Positions 1-11,375 of a DNA stretch of 64,000 bases are shown piece after piece. Each line of letters starts with the position of its first letter. Positions within the stretch are counted from its first letter, which is position 1. Source of the stretch: Silene conica. Taxonomy: Eukaryota > Streptophyta > Magnoliopsida > Caryophyllales > Caryophyllaceae. Below the pieces are notes generated by a model. That model saw nothing but the letters and a program-made list of their open reading frames with translations, did no database searches and was not told the DNA's origin. The position numbers and the translations under genes were made by a program. The DNA is taken from NCBI GenBank assembly GCA_029255685.2, contig CM055313.2, positions 39,884,079 through 39,948,078 on the forward strand, written 5' to 3'.

Positions 1-309
1 GTCTTCCCCAAACAGCAGCAACCTACATTCATGAAACATGAACTCCACAGTTAGTGGGGAGTAACTCAGGATTCTCCCAGCCACTTTACATCAAAATACA
101 ACTAGATAACAATAAGAACATATTGTATATGAAGTAGTACATGTGAATATGTGAAATATCAAAGCATGCATAATACTCAAAATCAGGTAAACAACCAGGT
201 GATTGACTCAGAGGCCAACAACTAGGTGGCATGTCTAATCACGCATACAACAAGAAACCAAGAATAGAATGAACGCCATAAGCGCGCATATGCACGATCC
301 CTGACTAAT

Positions 310-416
310 TGAGCGCTTAGGCACGACCTCCAACTACCGGAGCGCTTAGGCACGACCTCCAATCGGAGCGCTTAGGCACGACCTCCAAAGACGGGAGCGC
401 ATAGGCTCGACCTCCA
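310..416 (-). repeat. Short tandem repeat array in LTR Y
   Basis: Four head-to-tail units of about 22 bp with core gagcgcttaggcacgacctc start near 310, 339, 365 and 394, with spacers of 4-7 bp. A fifth diverged unit lies at 508-530. Each unit begins ggag and ends ctcc. The array lies inside the LTR, so it may be a U3/R repeat. Confidence 0.75.
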
Positions 417-624
417 ACTATGTATAGCGTATAACCACTGCCTATATGCCTAAGACATGGCCAGACCTCTCGATGTAATAACCTACATCGAACGACACAC
501 GAGGACCGGAGCGCATATAGCACGACCTCCGACCAATCCCGAACATAGTTAAAATCCCATTCCATGGGTGGCATTTGTTCATTACAATGGTACCCAAATC
601 GTACCACCGCTATCTATTCACAAA

Positions 625-715
625 CAAGGTAACATAACCGTCACCATCACAACTTAGGATGACATAACCGTCACCTACACAAAATTAGGATGACGTAACC
701 GTTAACCAACTCATT
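625..715 (+). repeat. Three degenerate ~31-bp tandem units
   Basis: The core cataaccgtcacc recurs as acataaccgtcacc, acataaccgtcacc and acgtaaccgttaac at about 31-bp spacing, each followed by an A-rich stretch and then ttagga. It is part of LTR Y. Confidence 0.55.
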
Positions 716-2164
716 AACAACGCTTGAGCTAACCATTAATAAATAAGACAACACTTATATCCATTTCATGCGGGAAAAGAACACACGGGATTGAGTAATG
801 AAACAAAAGTTCTAAATGCATTTCACATACAGCTGTCCTCTGCCGTAAAATTCATAATTAATTCAAATAAAATCGAAATGATACAAGGCCAGTTGGGATG
901 GATTTATGAGACTTTTAGCTACAATATTTGTAAACAAAAAGTTTCCAAATACGAACATAACAGGGGCTTATTGTCTGATCTTTACAGTGTGTCAGAAATC
1001 GTCACACAAACTGTATTGCTTCATAAAACGGGTTCAACAAATCATTTTTGGGCAACGAAAACTCCTAACATCATCTAAAATATTCAAAGTTTAATTATTG
1101 AAAAGGACCAGAACAGTTTCAAAGTATAAAAATGGTTTTCGAAACAATCTTTAAGCTACTGTCCGTTTTGCGAGTATTTCGGCGCAATGTTCGTAAATAA
1201 TTTATTGTGAACAAACGACATGCAAGAAAATTACAAAATTTTAGAGGTAGACTCTACACATAAAATAAACAGGGGTGTCGTTTCCACATTTTCAAAGACG
1301 GATACTCCAAGATGTCGAAATAAATTGTACAAGACAATGGACAGATTTGTCAAGGTGCTGAAACTTTATCAAATAACCAAAGTAAACCAAGCATTATGAA
1401 CTTGAAAGACTATCAAACTAATCATCCTCATAGATCACACCCTCATTTAACAATACAATCCTTAATGAATTTCGAACTAGAATATCACCCAACACAACCA
1501 TGCAAAATGAAATCCATCCAAACATATGATTTATGAACTTAATCATTCACTATTTAACCAAGCACAATTCTAGTATACTAAACATTACTAGCATATAGAA
1601 CACATGCAAACATAGACGATAAGTCGAGTAACCCATCACCGTTACCTCATAGCAGCTGTTCAATAAGCATGATTTTGACTCATCCGGTTTGGACAACCTG
1701 TAATACCCCGTATTTAGTCTCGGTCAACGGCAGTCGAACCATGTTTTATACACGTATTTCAATCAAATGGAATGTTTATAAAGTATTTACGTAAACTATT
1801 ATTATTTTATAAATCGTATTTCTACGATTATACCGTATTTCATAATAATTTTATATTTGATGATTATTTCGTAAAATGTCATTTTATTCGTATTTCTTTA
1901 TTTTGATAATATATTTAATACTGTAATACTTCATATTTTATGTCGTTTATTTATATTTCTTTGTTAACTTTATTAGATTTCGATGTCGATGAGTTATAAT
2001 AAAAGCGATGTAATATTAGTGGACGAGGTGTTTTAGGCGTTGTTTTTAGAATCGTATAAGTGAGTATTTAACGAACCCGTACTTGATTCATGTTATGTGG
2101 GCAATGGGATGCGTGATGGGTTGACTTTACACGGGTAGCTGGGTCAGTTGGGGCTAGGGTCGCG

Positions 2165-2620
2165 TGTGGGGAATAAAGCATGTATTCGCCCTAAACTTGC
2201 AGGATTATAATGAAAAATACAGTTGTGATTATTGTCATAAGATAAATAAAAACATGAATAGAGTACAACCATTAGTCCTTGTGCGAAAGGCCTAAGAACA
2301 GGAATTAACACAAATTCCCTCCTATAACTTGCACCCAAGACTTAGATTGAGACGATGTCGCGTGTGCTAGAAATCCTCTCCAACTGCCTTGCAATATAGG
2401 GAGAGCTATTGAGGTTTTAGATGTGAGATCTGAGGTTTTGGGAGAAGAGTGCTCTCAAAACCCTAATTTTCTTTGAGATTTGTTTTACAGTGATACAAGA
2501 GAGTAACCTGACATAAGGAGAGTCCTCCTCCTTATGTAGCTCTTGGCCGAAATTTCGAATAGGGTAGGAGTGGGCTTTCCACTCTTACCTTATTCTAATT
2601 CGTGATTCGACCCATTTAGC
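2165..2620 (-). repeat. 3' LTR of A, truncated
   Basis: This stretch matches 6072-6528 almost base for base, then the two diverge right after gacccatttagct. The remaining ~540 bp of the LTR, present at 6529-7070, are missing here and internal sequence follows directly. A deletion therefore removed most of U3 together with the polypurine junction. It must postdate integration, because a 3' LTR without U3 could not have been copied into a normal 5' LTR. Confidence 0.85.
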
Positions 2621-3183
2621 TTATCCTTATCCTTTTAAAATTTCTCCCACTCAATGTAAGACAATTTGCAAATCCGCATTCGCAAAGGTCGTATCTCACA
2701 AGTGATCTGTATCAAGAGTAGTTTCCCCGACTAGAGAGTAACTTAACTGATAAAACGAATCTGTATTCGAGCATGGCCATGCATTTCAGTTACTACTCCT
2801 CGAGTGGCCCTCAGAAATGATAAAATCCTGATAAGGGTTTGGATATTTCCCTCAACTAGAATCCTGCCGATATCGCGCAGCATGAAATAACCCAGAAAAA
2901 ATCCTCTTGGTCCCTGTTGCGATGACCGTGGGAAAGAAACCAAAGTTACCCAAAATCTGCCTTAATCTCAAGAGACAGTTGAAAGTCAAAAGACTCGACT
3001 CTAAGGAACACTATGGAGGTCCTATCCACGACCTGGCACCCAATGTTATAAAACATTTAGGGCTCCATAACGTTGTCACGGGGTGTCCTACGAGATATCC
3101 ATATAACTCGCCTTTGTGATTGGTCAGTCATCCGCGTGACTTATGGCTCGTTGAACCCACCATCAACCAACGTCACAAAATGA
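2621..3183 (-). other. Non-coding interior of A between gag and 3' LTR
   Basis: I see no open frame. It contains tctcccactcaatg (2643-2656), the complement of a purine tract, and blocks around gcatggccatgcatttcag and cctcgagtggcc. The same blocks occur at corresponding places in B (13434-13610) and F (62864-63035), so this is a conserved non-coding region of the A/B/F group. Confidence 0.7.
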
Positions 3184-4272
3184 TTACCTGAGTTCACGCA
3201 GGTCAACCTCACCCTTGATTAGGGGTTCTTTGTTTCGGAGGCCCTGCACATGATTACATAGATGAGAACCACAACCAGTATCTAGTACCCAAGTTCCGTA
3301 ACTTGCATGGTTAATCTCAATCATGTGAATAAAAGAAGAAGAAGACATACCAACAGGAGTAACGCGGCCTGCCTTAATGTCCTCACGATACACGGGGCAT
3401 GAGCGCCTCCAATGCCCAGTCTTGTGGCAATGGTGACATTCCATGCTTGTATCCTTGCTCTTTGTTTTGCCTTGTGAGTTGCTCGACTCACCTGGCCCAC
3501 TCTTAGTAAATCCTGAGTTCTTAAACTTGGGTTTGCCTACTGTTAGGTCGCCCTGAGCTTTAGCTTTACCCTTACCCTTACCCTTACTGGAGATCATGGG
3601 AACATCTTTCTTCACGCTCCCACTTAATTTCAGATCCTTCTCGGTCTGTACGAGAAGGGAGTGGAGCTCACGAGGAGTCTTCTTCATGTCGTTCATGTAA
3701 TAGTTGGCCCTGAAGAGGGCGAACCCATCATGAAGCGAATGAAGCATTGGATCAACGATTATGTTCTCACTGATCTTGCAGTTTAGGGCCTCCAGTTTCT
3801 CGATATTCTCAATCATGTGAAGAATATGTGGGCTAACTGCTTGGCCCTTCTGGAGTTTCGCCTCAAAGAAGCGACAGGTATGCTCATAAGAAACGATCCT
3901 CGGAGCTTTTGAGAATTCGTTAGTGAGCATGGTGAAAATCTTGTTTGCACCATGGGCTATGAAGCGTCTTTGCAAATTGGATTCCATTGCATAGATGAGT
4001 ACGTTCTTTATCGCACCCGCTTCCATGACGAAGTCGCTATGAGCGCGAACTTCGTTAGCTGTAGCTCCAGTTCCTGGGTGTGCCGGAATGGGCTTAGTTA
4101 AGTACTTAAGCTTTCCGTCAGTAATGGCAGCATTCCGTAGTGCTGCCTCCCAGTCAGAGAAGTTTGACCCATCATTCCTCAGTCTAGTAGACTGATTCAT
4201 GGAGTCCATGAAGGCTTTTTGCCAGGATTCACGTGCTAGCTTGGCACTTGGCATTGGGTGTTCACCAGCCAT
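3184..4272 (-). CDS. Copia Gag with zinc knuckle and protease start (A)
   Basis: This 362-residue frame starts at an ATG at 4272 and is open to its stop. The N-terminal ~220 residues are a copia-type Gag (UBN2/Retrotran_gag_2-like; note the NFSDWEAALRNAA motif near residue 40). A K/G-rich linker follows, then a CCHC zinc knuckle at residues 279-292 (C-x2-C-x4-H-x4-C), which in this family binds template RNA. Residues 330-339 (LDTGCGSHLC) carry the catalytic DTG motif of a copia aspartic protease, but the protein ends about 23 residues later, well short of a full protease domain. Gag forms the virus-like particle; A would need pol from another element. It is the only internal coding region in A. 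Confidence 0.9.
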   Translation of the reverse strand: MAGEHPMPSAKLARESWQKAFMDSMNQSTRLRNDGSNFSDWEAALRNAAITDGKLKYLTKPIPAHPGTGATANEVRAHSDFVMEAGAIKNVLIYAMESNLQRRFIAHGANKIFTMLTNEFSKAPRIVSYEHTCRFFEAKLQKGQAVSPHILHMIENIEKLEALNCKISENIIVDPMLHSLHDGFALFRANYYMNDMKKTPRELHSLLVQTEKDLKLSGSVKKDVPMISSKGKGKGKAKAQGDLTVGKPKFKNSGFTKSGPGESSNSQGKTKSKDTSMECHHCHKTGHWRRSCPVYREDIKAGRVTPVGMSSSSFIHMIEINHASYGTWVLDTGCGSHLCNHVQGLRNKEPLIKGEVDLRELR

Positions 4273-5604
4273 TAGTTATACAACAGTTTAATTGAACGTG
4301 TTCTACACTGAAAAGAAGATAAAACAGAACCATATAAGCAACTCATTGTTGTGATTTAAGTCTATATTAAATAGAAATTTAAACTCGTAGACTCAAGCAT
4401 TTATATAATTGATCTCCCTCAAGAATTATATAAACGATCCCAAGACTCAATTTCCGTATATTGATAAGCCCATAGTTTGGCTAATTCCACCGTTGGAACT
4501 CTTGGTCGATAAATTTCCGTAAATCCTATCTATTAGTCCATCTCAGTCGCTAGATATTATCGAGTGACCATGATGTTGAGATAAAATAAATCATCTGTTC
4601 CCACTTACCCGACGTAGAAGGGGTCATATTATGCCTACCGACGAAGAAGGGATTCATGGGAGGCTGATTTATAAAGACTATTCTCAATTTTTGGTTATAC
4701 GAGGAAGACCCCATCAACTTATATTTATTCATATTAAGTGAACTAAAATCTAGCATATGCGTGAATGAATTAAATTAAGTGATGGCTTTGCAATTGACAT
4801 GTGACATCTGTATTGTCACAGAAAACTAACACGTAACCTCTACATGAGTCAGTTTTCAGGCATGTTATAGGTGGTTTGGTTTTAGGCGGAATATGATGCG
4901 AGCTATTATCGATGAATGCATAAAATAAATGCGATAAACGTAAATAAAAGTCCTAGTGTGGCCTATCCTACCAAAATAAACATAAAACAACTTGGAATCC
5001 ACTGTTGGACCCTAGAAGCTTGTCTTGATGTTCCATCTTGGTCCTTGCAGCGGGAGTGAGCATCCGGTCTCCGTCTTTGGTCTTCACAAAATTACTAATT
5101 TAAATTACAAATATAATCCTATATTTAAATACAAAAGTAATTACATGGCAAAAACCCAAAACGGAGATACAAGATCTCAAAATTACAAGCAAGACTGTGT
5201 CCCATCATTACGGTAACACAATCTACTAAGGCCACACTAAGTTACAACCGTTTGCAAAAATTAAATACGTTATTGAAAGCATTCAAGGCATTCACAAGAC
5301 GATAAATAAAAATGCATCAACTAAATAAAATTCATACATGACATAATACTGTTATTATGATTAATAAATTTTTACCAAACCACCTTACGGGATTAAAATT
5401 ATGTGATTATACCGTTTTAATCACCAATTTTAATAAATTTATAATCCTATTATCTTAAACCGTTTTAAAATAATATGTATCAAACGAGGGTGAACCGACA
5501 AAATTAATAATATACTATTTCCGTATATAGTATATTACTAAAGGCCATGTGAAAATAAAACATGTTATTTTCGAAAAAAAAAAACGAGTCTGTTACAGGG
5601 GGGA

Positions 5605-5637
5605 GGTCGACCGACCTAAACACGTGGTCGACCGACC
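5605..5637. promoter_or_regulatory. 33-bp dyad module A1
   Basis: Two perfect GGTCGACCGACC arms (5605-5616 and 5626-5637) are separated by the 9-bp centre taaacacgt. As single-stranded RNA or DNA the arms can pair at 10 of 12 positions with a 9-nt loop. Function unknown. Confidence 0.85.
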
Positions 5638-5676
5638 TCCAGACGAGAAACGGAAAAAATCTGCAACAGCATAGGC

Positions 5677-5709
5677 GGTCGACCGACCTATCAATCAGGT
5701 CGACCGACC
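5677..5709. promoter_or_regulatory. 33-bp dyad module A2
   Basis: Two perfect GGTCGACCGACC arms flank the 9-bp centre tatcaatca. It lies 72 bp from module A1, start to start. Function unknown. Confidence 0.85.
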
Positions 5710-5942
5710 ACCAGACAGTAGAAACGAGTTTCAGAAAACGCAAAACGCTGCACTTTTCGAAATAAAAACAAGTTTTTACCTTTTAAACTTTGATTAAAAG
5801 AAGTAAATCAAAATTAACATCAACAAGGGTTCACATATTGTCAAGAATATCGATTAATTAACAATATGTAAACAGGAATCGAAAAACAAGATCGATTACA
5901 CAAAAAGAAACTGTCGGAAAAACAGAAACTTTACACAGGGGC

Positions 5943-5975
5943 GGTCGACCGACCGCTATAGCGGGTCGACCGACC
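5943..5975. promoter_or_regulatory. 33-bp dyad module A3
   Basis: Two perfect GGTCGACCGACC arms flank the 9-bp centre gctatagcg. It is the module nearest to the primer site of A. Function unknown. Confidence 0.85.
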
Positions 5976-6057
5976 GACACAGCGACAGTGACGAGATTTT
6001 TCAAAAAATTTTAAATAAAACTTATGAAAAACACAAAAGTAAAATTTTCATGGCCTG

Positions 6058-6069
6058 GCTCTGATACCA
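6058..6069 (-). other. Primer-binding site of A (tRNA-iMet type)
   Basis: On the minus strand TGGTATCAGAGC lies two bases inside the end of the 5' LTR. This is the standard site for initiator-Met tRNA in plant copia elements, and it fixes the element's orientation. Confidence 0.93.
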
Positions 6070-6071
6070 CT

Positions 6072-7070
6072 TGTGGGGAATAAAGCATGTATTCGCCCTA
6101 AACTTGCAGGATTATAATGAAAAATACAGTTGTGATTATTGTCATAAGATAAATAAAAACATGAATAGAGTACAACCTTTAGTCCTTGTGCGAAAGGCCT
6201 AAGAACAGGAATTAACACAAATTCCCTCCTATAACTTGCACCCAAGACTTAGATTGAGACGATGCCGCGTGTGCTAGAAATCCTCTCCAACTGCCTTGCA
6301 ATATAAGGAGAGCTATTGAGGTTTTAGATGTGAGATCTGAGGTTTTGGGAGAAGAGTGCTCTCAAAACCCTAATTTTCTTTGAGATTTGTTTTACAGTGA
6401 AACAAGAGAGTAACCTGACATAAGGAGAGTCCTCCTCCTTATGTAGCTCTTGGCCGAAATTTCGAATAGGGTAGGAATGGGCTTTCCACTCTTACCTTAT
6501 TCTAATTCGTGATTCGACCCATTTAGCTAAAATTTATTCGCGGGTTTTATTTATAAATCGTATACATGTTATCAGATATTAATGCAGTCGATGTATTAAT
6601 AATGGTCTGAGAAAATTACGATATTGTATAATTACCCAAATTAATATAACTGTTTATATTAATACGCGAAATTAATATTTAATCAAATATAACCGTTTAT
6701 ATTTAATTTTACGAATTAATCATGTAATCCGTATTAGCTAAAATTATTTAATCCGTATTAAATAATAATCTCAACATCTTATTGACTAATTTAATAGTCA
6801 ATACCTCTGACTAACTGTTTAGTCGTATCCGGCATAAATGTGATTGTATTTTCATACCTTCACATCTCTCAAACGTGTCCTATAGGTGTGACGTATAGGG
6901 ACCAGTTGATCACCGTCATCCGTATGACAATAACGTCAAACTTATCTAGCAAGCCAGCCGTTATTGATAAACGTGGATCAACTGGTAATAATACAGAAGT
7001 ATGCCCTTGTGATCCTTAAAGAGATTTAATAAGTCATTGTACTTAATTGTCAAGGACACCAGCCCCAACA
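6072..7070 (-). repeat. 5' LTR of A (full length, 999 bp)
   Basis: In plus orientation it runs from TGTGGGG to CCCCAACA and is the only complete LTR of A. It contains ttgcacccaagac (6236-6249) and a block around gtcctataggtgtgac with ccgtcatccgtatgac (6885-6930). Both recur in the LTRs of B and F, which links the three families. Confidence 0.92.
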
Positions 7071-7147
7071 TCGCGTGCCCAAACCCTAGCCCATACACGC
7101 TACTACCCCTTGATTTCAGAAATTCTGAAATCAAGGCTCAGCCGTCT

Positions 7148-7155
7148 TATATATA
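7148..7155 (+). promoter_or_regulatory. Probable TATA box of X 5' LTR
   Basis: TATATATA lies in the LTR followed by a C/T-rich stretch (ctctcttgacctaatcttcacac), as expected around a retrotransposon transcription start. The same sequence recurs at 11914-11921 in the other LTR. Confidence 0.55.
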
Positions 7156-9286
7156 GCATAAGAATAAGATCTCTCTTGACCTAATCTTCACACAGTCTTA
7201 CACCAATCTGTCTGCCGTCACTGCTGGGCTTGCAAAGAAGGGATTTGCACGGTGGTTCTAGGGGTTTAAGGGTGGTCTTTGGCAAGGGCAATGAGGTACG
7301 AATGCAATGCTAATCTCGTTTTCTGGAAATTGTGTTTTCTGCCTTTCCTTTTGAGTCAATCAGCGTTTGCATCCTACGATTAAAATCATGTTTCTTTGTA
7401 AATTTATAATTTGTGTTATGAGTTCTTCATGTTTTGATCATTTATAAATCGTCTTTTATGTCCTAAGTCGTCTCCTAGGGTATCTCAATTCTGGCTTGGG
7501 TGTATCGGGTTTTAGCAGTGAAACAGGGTCTGCGGGTTGGTGGTTTGTATGTGGGATTCGAACCTTGCCTTGTGGTTATGTTTCCTGTGTCGTGGTAGGT
7601 TGTAGTATAAGGTGTCGAAGGGTGGTGGTAGTGTCTGGTCGTGGTGGCACACGGTGGATCATGGGGTGGTTACAAGTCAGGGTATTGAAGACGTTTGCTG
7701 TAAGTCTGTGTAGTTTCGTGTTCGTGGGTCGGTTTTCGTGGGTGTTGCAGGTTGGTTGTGATTACATCCTCCACCACAGGAACCACCAAGACTCAGTGGC
7801 GAGTCTGGTGGTGCCATGGGTGCAGGTGGTGGTCATGGCGGGTGTCTAAGGTCGGTTATAGCGCGGTGCAAAATGGTAAACACAGAACACCATGTTTGTT
7901 GCTGTCTAACTTAGAACAGGTTGTGGGTTGCCTCAGGTGGTAACTGGTGGCTGCTTACTCCTCCCCTGGAACCACCGTGGCTTAGTGGCGAGCCTGGTGG
8001 TGCCAGTGGGGAAGCCAGGGGCTGCTGGTGGTGCAGGCAGTGGTGGTAATAGCGGTGGTCAGGCGGTTTTGAGGGCTGGTGATAGCTGCGGTTTCTTAGA
8101 GTTTCGTTTGTTTCTTTTTATTCGTTTTGGTATGATAAGTGTACTTAAGTTTAATGTTAAAGTTTCTTACCAAATTTAGTATTTTTATTTCATTATTAAT
8201 GTAGTATAATTACTCCTATTATTATAATAATTGTGTCAATGGTTGTTATTAGTTATATTAACAATAGTGTATGAACATATATTAAGTTGGTAATAATTGA
8301 TCAATTGTTATGAGCTATATTTGGTAAGTTTATTTTTTAGAAATTCAATGGTCAGTAAGTTTATAATTAGTGGTTGTATGAGTATAATTTAATATTAAGT
8401 TATATTCTAGGAACGGAATTCGAGGTGGAGTACTACTAGACGATATTTGCTTGTCCTCAGCTTGCTATTTCAGGTAGGATACACTGACTCTATACTTTAT
8501 GAACTGATATGAATGGATGTTTACTCTGTGATGTGTTATGAAAGGATATTGCCTTATATGTGATGGATACAAGCATGAATTATATAAGAATGATATTGGT
8601 TGGATTGATTGTCGATTACTTGCAATGGCCTGAGTATTTCTGTATTTGATAGCATGATTAAATATTTATATTGTGGCATTCATGAGCATGCATATGCATT
8701 GGTTACTGAGATATTGTGAATCAGATAGTGTTCTGATATAAAGCCCAGGGTGGTTCTGCAGACCAGGCCTGGTGTCTTATCAGCTTTTGAGCTGGTGTTC
8801 GGCGACGGCCGGTTATAGTCTGCCGGGAGGTTCGGTATGGCTGGGAGTTACGGGTTTGAGATTGAGATTGTGTTTGAGCTCGAGTAACCAATGGCATTGC
8901 ATATCATATTTGTTGCATTATTTACTTTTGTGTTACCCTACTCAACCGCGAGGTTGACAGTGTATTCGTGTACACCTACGATGATCCGGAATGGGGAGTA
9001 GATTCTACAGGTCGGAGACAGGTGGACTAGGAGCTTGGGCAAGGATAGACAGACATGGCTTGGACCTACTTAGAAGTAGATCACATAGTTAGATGTTATC
9101 AGTTGTACTTTTATTCTTTGTGTAATCGCTGTAATATCAAAAGTTTAAATTTAATCAGTTTTTATATAAAGTACTTTGGTTTGTTTACTTGTTATTCACT
9201 ACCTTGGTCACTCCGAGATGGTAACAGCTCTATTTATTTGAGAAGGTCTTTCTAAAGGCTCTTAAATAAATGGGGGTGTTACAAAG

Positions 9287-9298
9287 TGGTATCAGAGC
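9287..9298 (+). other. Primer-binding site of X
   Basis: TGGTATCAGAGC follows the LTR end (aca at 9281-9283) after three bases. This is the tRNA-iMet type used by Tekay/Del chromoviruses and by copia elements. Confidence 0.9.
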
Positions 9299-9501
9299 GA
9301 ACGATCCTCAAGCCTAAACTAAATGGAAATAATGAACATAGGAGTGTCTAAATAAAATGAACCCCAGGCTAGTAACTGTTAGGAGCCCCAGGATTGGGAT
9401 GAGTTAGGGGCCCCCTCAAACCAAGCCACTGGCCCTTTCAGTCTAGCCTGGTCACCCATGAGAGATGTAGAGCGTGGGTAGTATAGAATAAAGGACAGGA
9501 C

Positions 9502-9503
<2 letters not shown>

Positions 9504-9579
<76 letters not shown>
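9504..9579. repeat. (TA)n microsatellite
   Basis: About 76 bp of uninterrupted TA dinucleotides lie in the interior of X. The open frame across it is an artefact. Confidence 0.97.
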
Positions 9580-9581
<2 letters not shown>

Positions 9582-11360
9582 ACTAACGTTTGCGCAGAAA
9601 AGCAATGAGGTAAGTATGATGTGAAATATGGTTGGAGATCTGTGTTGTATGGGAATTATATTGAATGATTGATTGCGATATATGATTTCCAAGTATTGAG
9701 AACAGGAGTTTTGAATATGAGTTTGAAATATAAGCTTGACTTGCATGATGATGTGCATTAGAAGAATATGACAGATATTGAAATGCTGATTGATCTGAAT
9801 GATTGCATTGAAATTTTAGAGAATGGATGTATATTTATTAAACAATGATTGGAGTGATATTATCATATGATTTTGGTGTTTAGGAATTTTCATATGATAT
9901 CTGGTTATCAAATGACTATCGTAACTATGTAATATATCATCTTGAATTTGAATATGACTGATCAGATTTAAATGTTATAGTAATCTATGTCTAGTGATGT
10001 TTGATTGTTAAAATGGTAAAGTTTTAAATATAAAAGTTTAAATCAAATATGAATTATGCTATGTAATCATGTAATAATCCGATATGACATTAGTAGTATG
10101 AATAGTAGACATATTATATGGATATGAACTTTGTTACATAATAATATAACCTTAATTATTTTTGGTGAGTTTTATACAAAGTCAGTTTCTTTTATATCGA
10201 TGCTATTGGTTATGCCACAAGGTAAATCACATATTGTTATGTTTAAGTCTGATCACAATATATTGATTTAGTAATTTGGTTGACGCGTGAATTGTGTAAA
10301 TGCTAGTCTTGTTTTCGATCAATAACTTGTAAAATCGTTTGTTGATTCGTGTTTATAAATCGTCATTAATTACAACTTCATTGTTTTGAAAGTTTCGAAA
10401 TGTTTTCAAATTGATAATCCATGATAAAGCTGATGTTTGATAATTATGGTAATTGTTTTGCAACAGAAAGAATGTGTAGCTACATGTTAATAAAATTTTT
10501 GCCTAAATATGAAATTGTTGATGTAAACCCCTTATTCTGCACGTTATATCTGTTACTGGATTTATGATTGATGTCATTAGAGTAGATGAGAAATGCACCT
10601 ATGTAACTTATTTATACCTAGAAAATGTTAAGCTAACCTGCTAGTCTATGATTGGTGTATATCTTGTCAAATAAGCCAATGCTCCATGTTTAATTATATT
10701 GGTTAAATTTTGCCTTATGCCTTTTCTAGAATATGATTTCGTTTCTATAATATGATTATGAGCATGAAATGTTTTGAGTTGTCAATTTTTGAACTATGAG
10801 TTAGCTGATTGTCTACATTGGTGTAAATACGTTAAGTTTGTGTTAAAATTTAAGGGTATATAGGTACTAGTAGTTACCTTGATTTTGTTTTACTGCGTAG
10901 CATGAAATTGACAAATATGATGGTTGCTTCAAAAGTCGGATGCTAGTGGTAATTACCTTATCATATGATTTGTGACTCATGTTTTGGTGATCTTCTTGAG
11001 CATTGAATGTGAATCTGTAATGGGGTTACGGGGACGTAACCATGTTTTAAGTAGGATAGGATTGTAAAATCTTGATGCTTTATGATATGGCTAGTTGATA
11101 ATGATAATTAGTATGTCGTGATTGTTTGAATATATATATATTTGATAATCCTGTTTATTTCTGTTATGCATTATACCGTGAATCGTGATATATCTTTTAA
11201 CTTGTTATGCGTTAAACTTTGAGGACAAAGTTTTCTTAACGAGGGTAGAATGTAACATTTCGTGTTTTAAAGTCTATATAAGTGCTACTTGTGATTGTTT
11301 CCTGCTTGTTATATGTTTCCTTACCGTTATGGGGTAGCGAACTTCGGGACGAAGTTCATT

Positions 11361-11375
11361 TTAAGGAGGGAAGAC
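11361..11375 (+). other. Polypurine tract of X
   Basis: ttaaggagggaagac ends directly against the 3' LTR start TGTAATACC. It would prime plus-strand synthesis. Confidence 0.85.

Larger units (their letters stand above)
1..1698 (-). repeat. Gypsy (Tekay/Del-like) LTR Y, left segment
   Basis: This is the left part of the LTR into which element X inserted; it continues at 23141 after the caacc duplication. On the minus strand the LTR starts at 23864 with TGTAACACCCCG, the usual start of Tekay/Del chromovirus LTRs. Positions 40-95, read on the minus strand, resemble the LTR of G around 31127-31200 (a shared block around ctccccactnactgtgg), which supports a gypsy assignment. I see no credible coding region. 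The element runs off the left edge, so whether it is a solo LTR or a full element cannot be decided. Confidence 0.65.
4273..6056 (-). other. 5' leader of A
   Basis: About 1.8 kb of AT-rich DNA lies between primer site and gag start. I see no gene. Its notable content is three 33-bp dyad modules (5605-5637, 5677-5709, 5943-5975), listed separately. Confidence 0.7.
2165..7070 (-). mobile_element. Element A: gag-only copia-like retrotransposon
   Basis: A is flanked by the duplication tcgcg (2160-2164 and 7071-7075) within the X LTR; the uninterrupted site is visible at about 11836 in the other LTR. On the minus strand the order is 5' LTR (6072-7070), primer site (6058-6069), a leader with three dyad modules, gag with the first residues of protease (4272-3184), non-coding DNA, and a truncated 3' LTR. 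There is no integrase, RT or RNase H. This is the layout described as TR-GAG (terminal repeats with a GAG domain). Over about 450 bp its LTRs differ at roughly five sites. Confidence 0.9.
1699..9283 (+). repeat. 5' LTR of X (interrupted by A)
   Basis: The LTR consists of 1699-2164 plus 7071-9283 around element A and matches 11376-23140. It has an AT-rich 5' part, a TATA box at 7148-7155, a G-rich stretch at 7496-8110 (many ggtggt runs), and ends GGGGTGTTACA. Open frames in the G-rich part differ between the two LTR copies and are not taken as genes. Confidence 0.9.
9284..11375 (+). other. Interior of X, non-coding
   Basis: Between the primer site (TGGTATCAGAGC at 9287-9298) and the polypurine tract there are about 2.1 kb without any open frame resembling gag or pol. 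The content is a (TA)n tract and AT-rich DNA. Near the end are two gypsy-tail motifs, tttgaggacaaagttttc (11219-11236) and gggacgaagttcattttaag (11345-11364); the first precedes gtagaatgtaacatt and looks like a relic of an older tail-to-LTR junction. Confidence 0.8.

Noticed and set aside
317-607. 96-residue minus-strand frame at the left edge
   Set aside because: It spans the tandem repeats of LTR Y and shows no protein family features.
7496-8179. Open frames of 83-117 residues in the G-rich part of the X LTR (also 20442-21131)
   Set aside because: They lie in both LTR copies with different starts and ends, encode low-complexity V/G/W-rich peptides, and match no family.
8772-9255. Short ORFs repeated at 22629-23112
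   Set aside because: They are conserved only because they lie in the two LTRs of X; no codon-level constraint or family match is visible.
9287-9298. tRNA gene suggested by TGGTATCAGAGC matches
   Set aside because: The matches are only 12-18 bp, lie next to LTR ends, and are primer-binding sites; no cloverleaf can be formed around them.
9438-9758. 106-residue minus-strand frame with repeated YI
   Set aside because: It is a translation of the (TA)n microsatellite.
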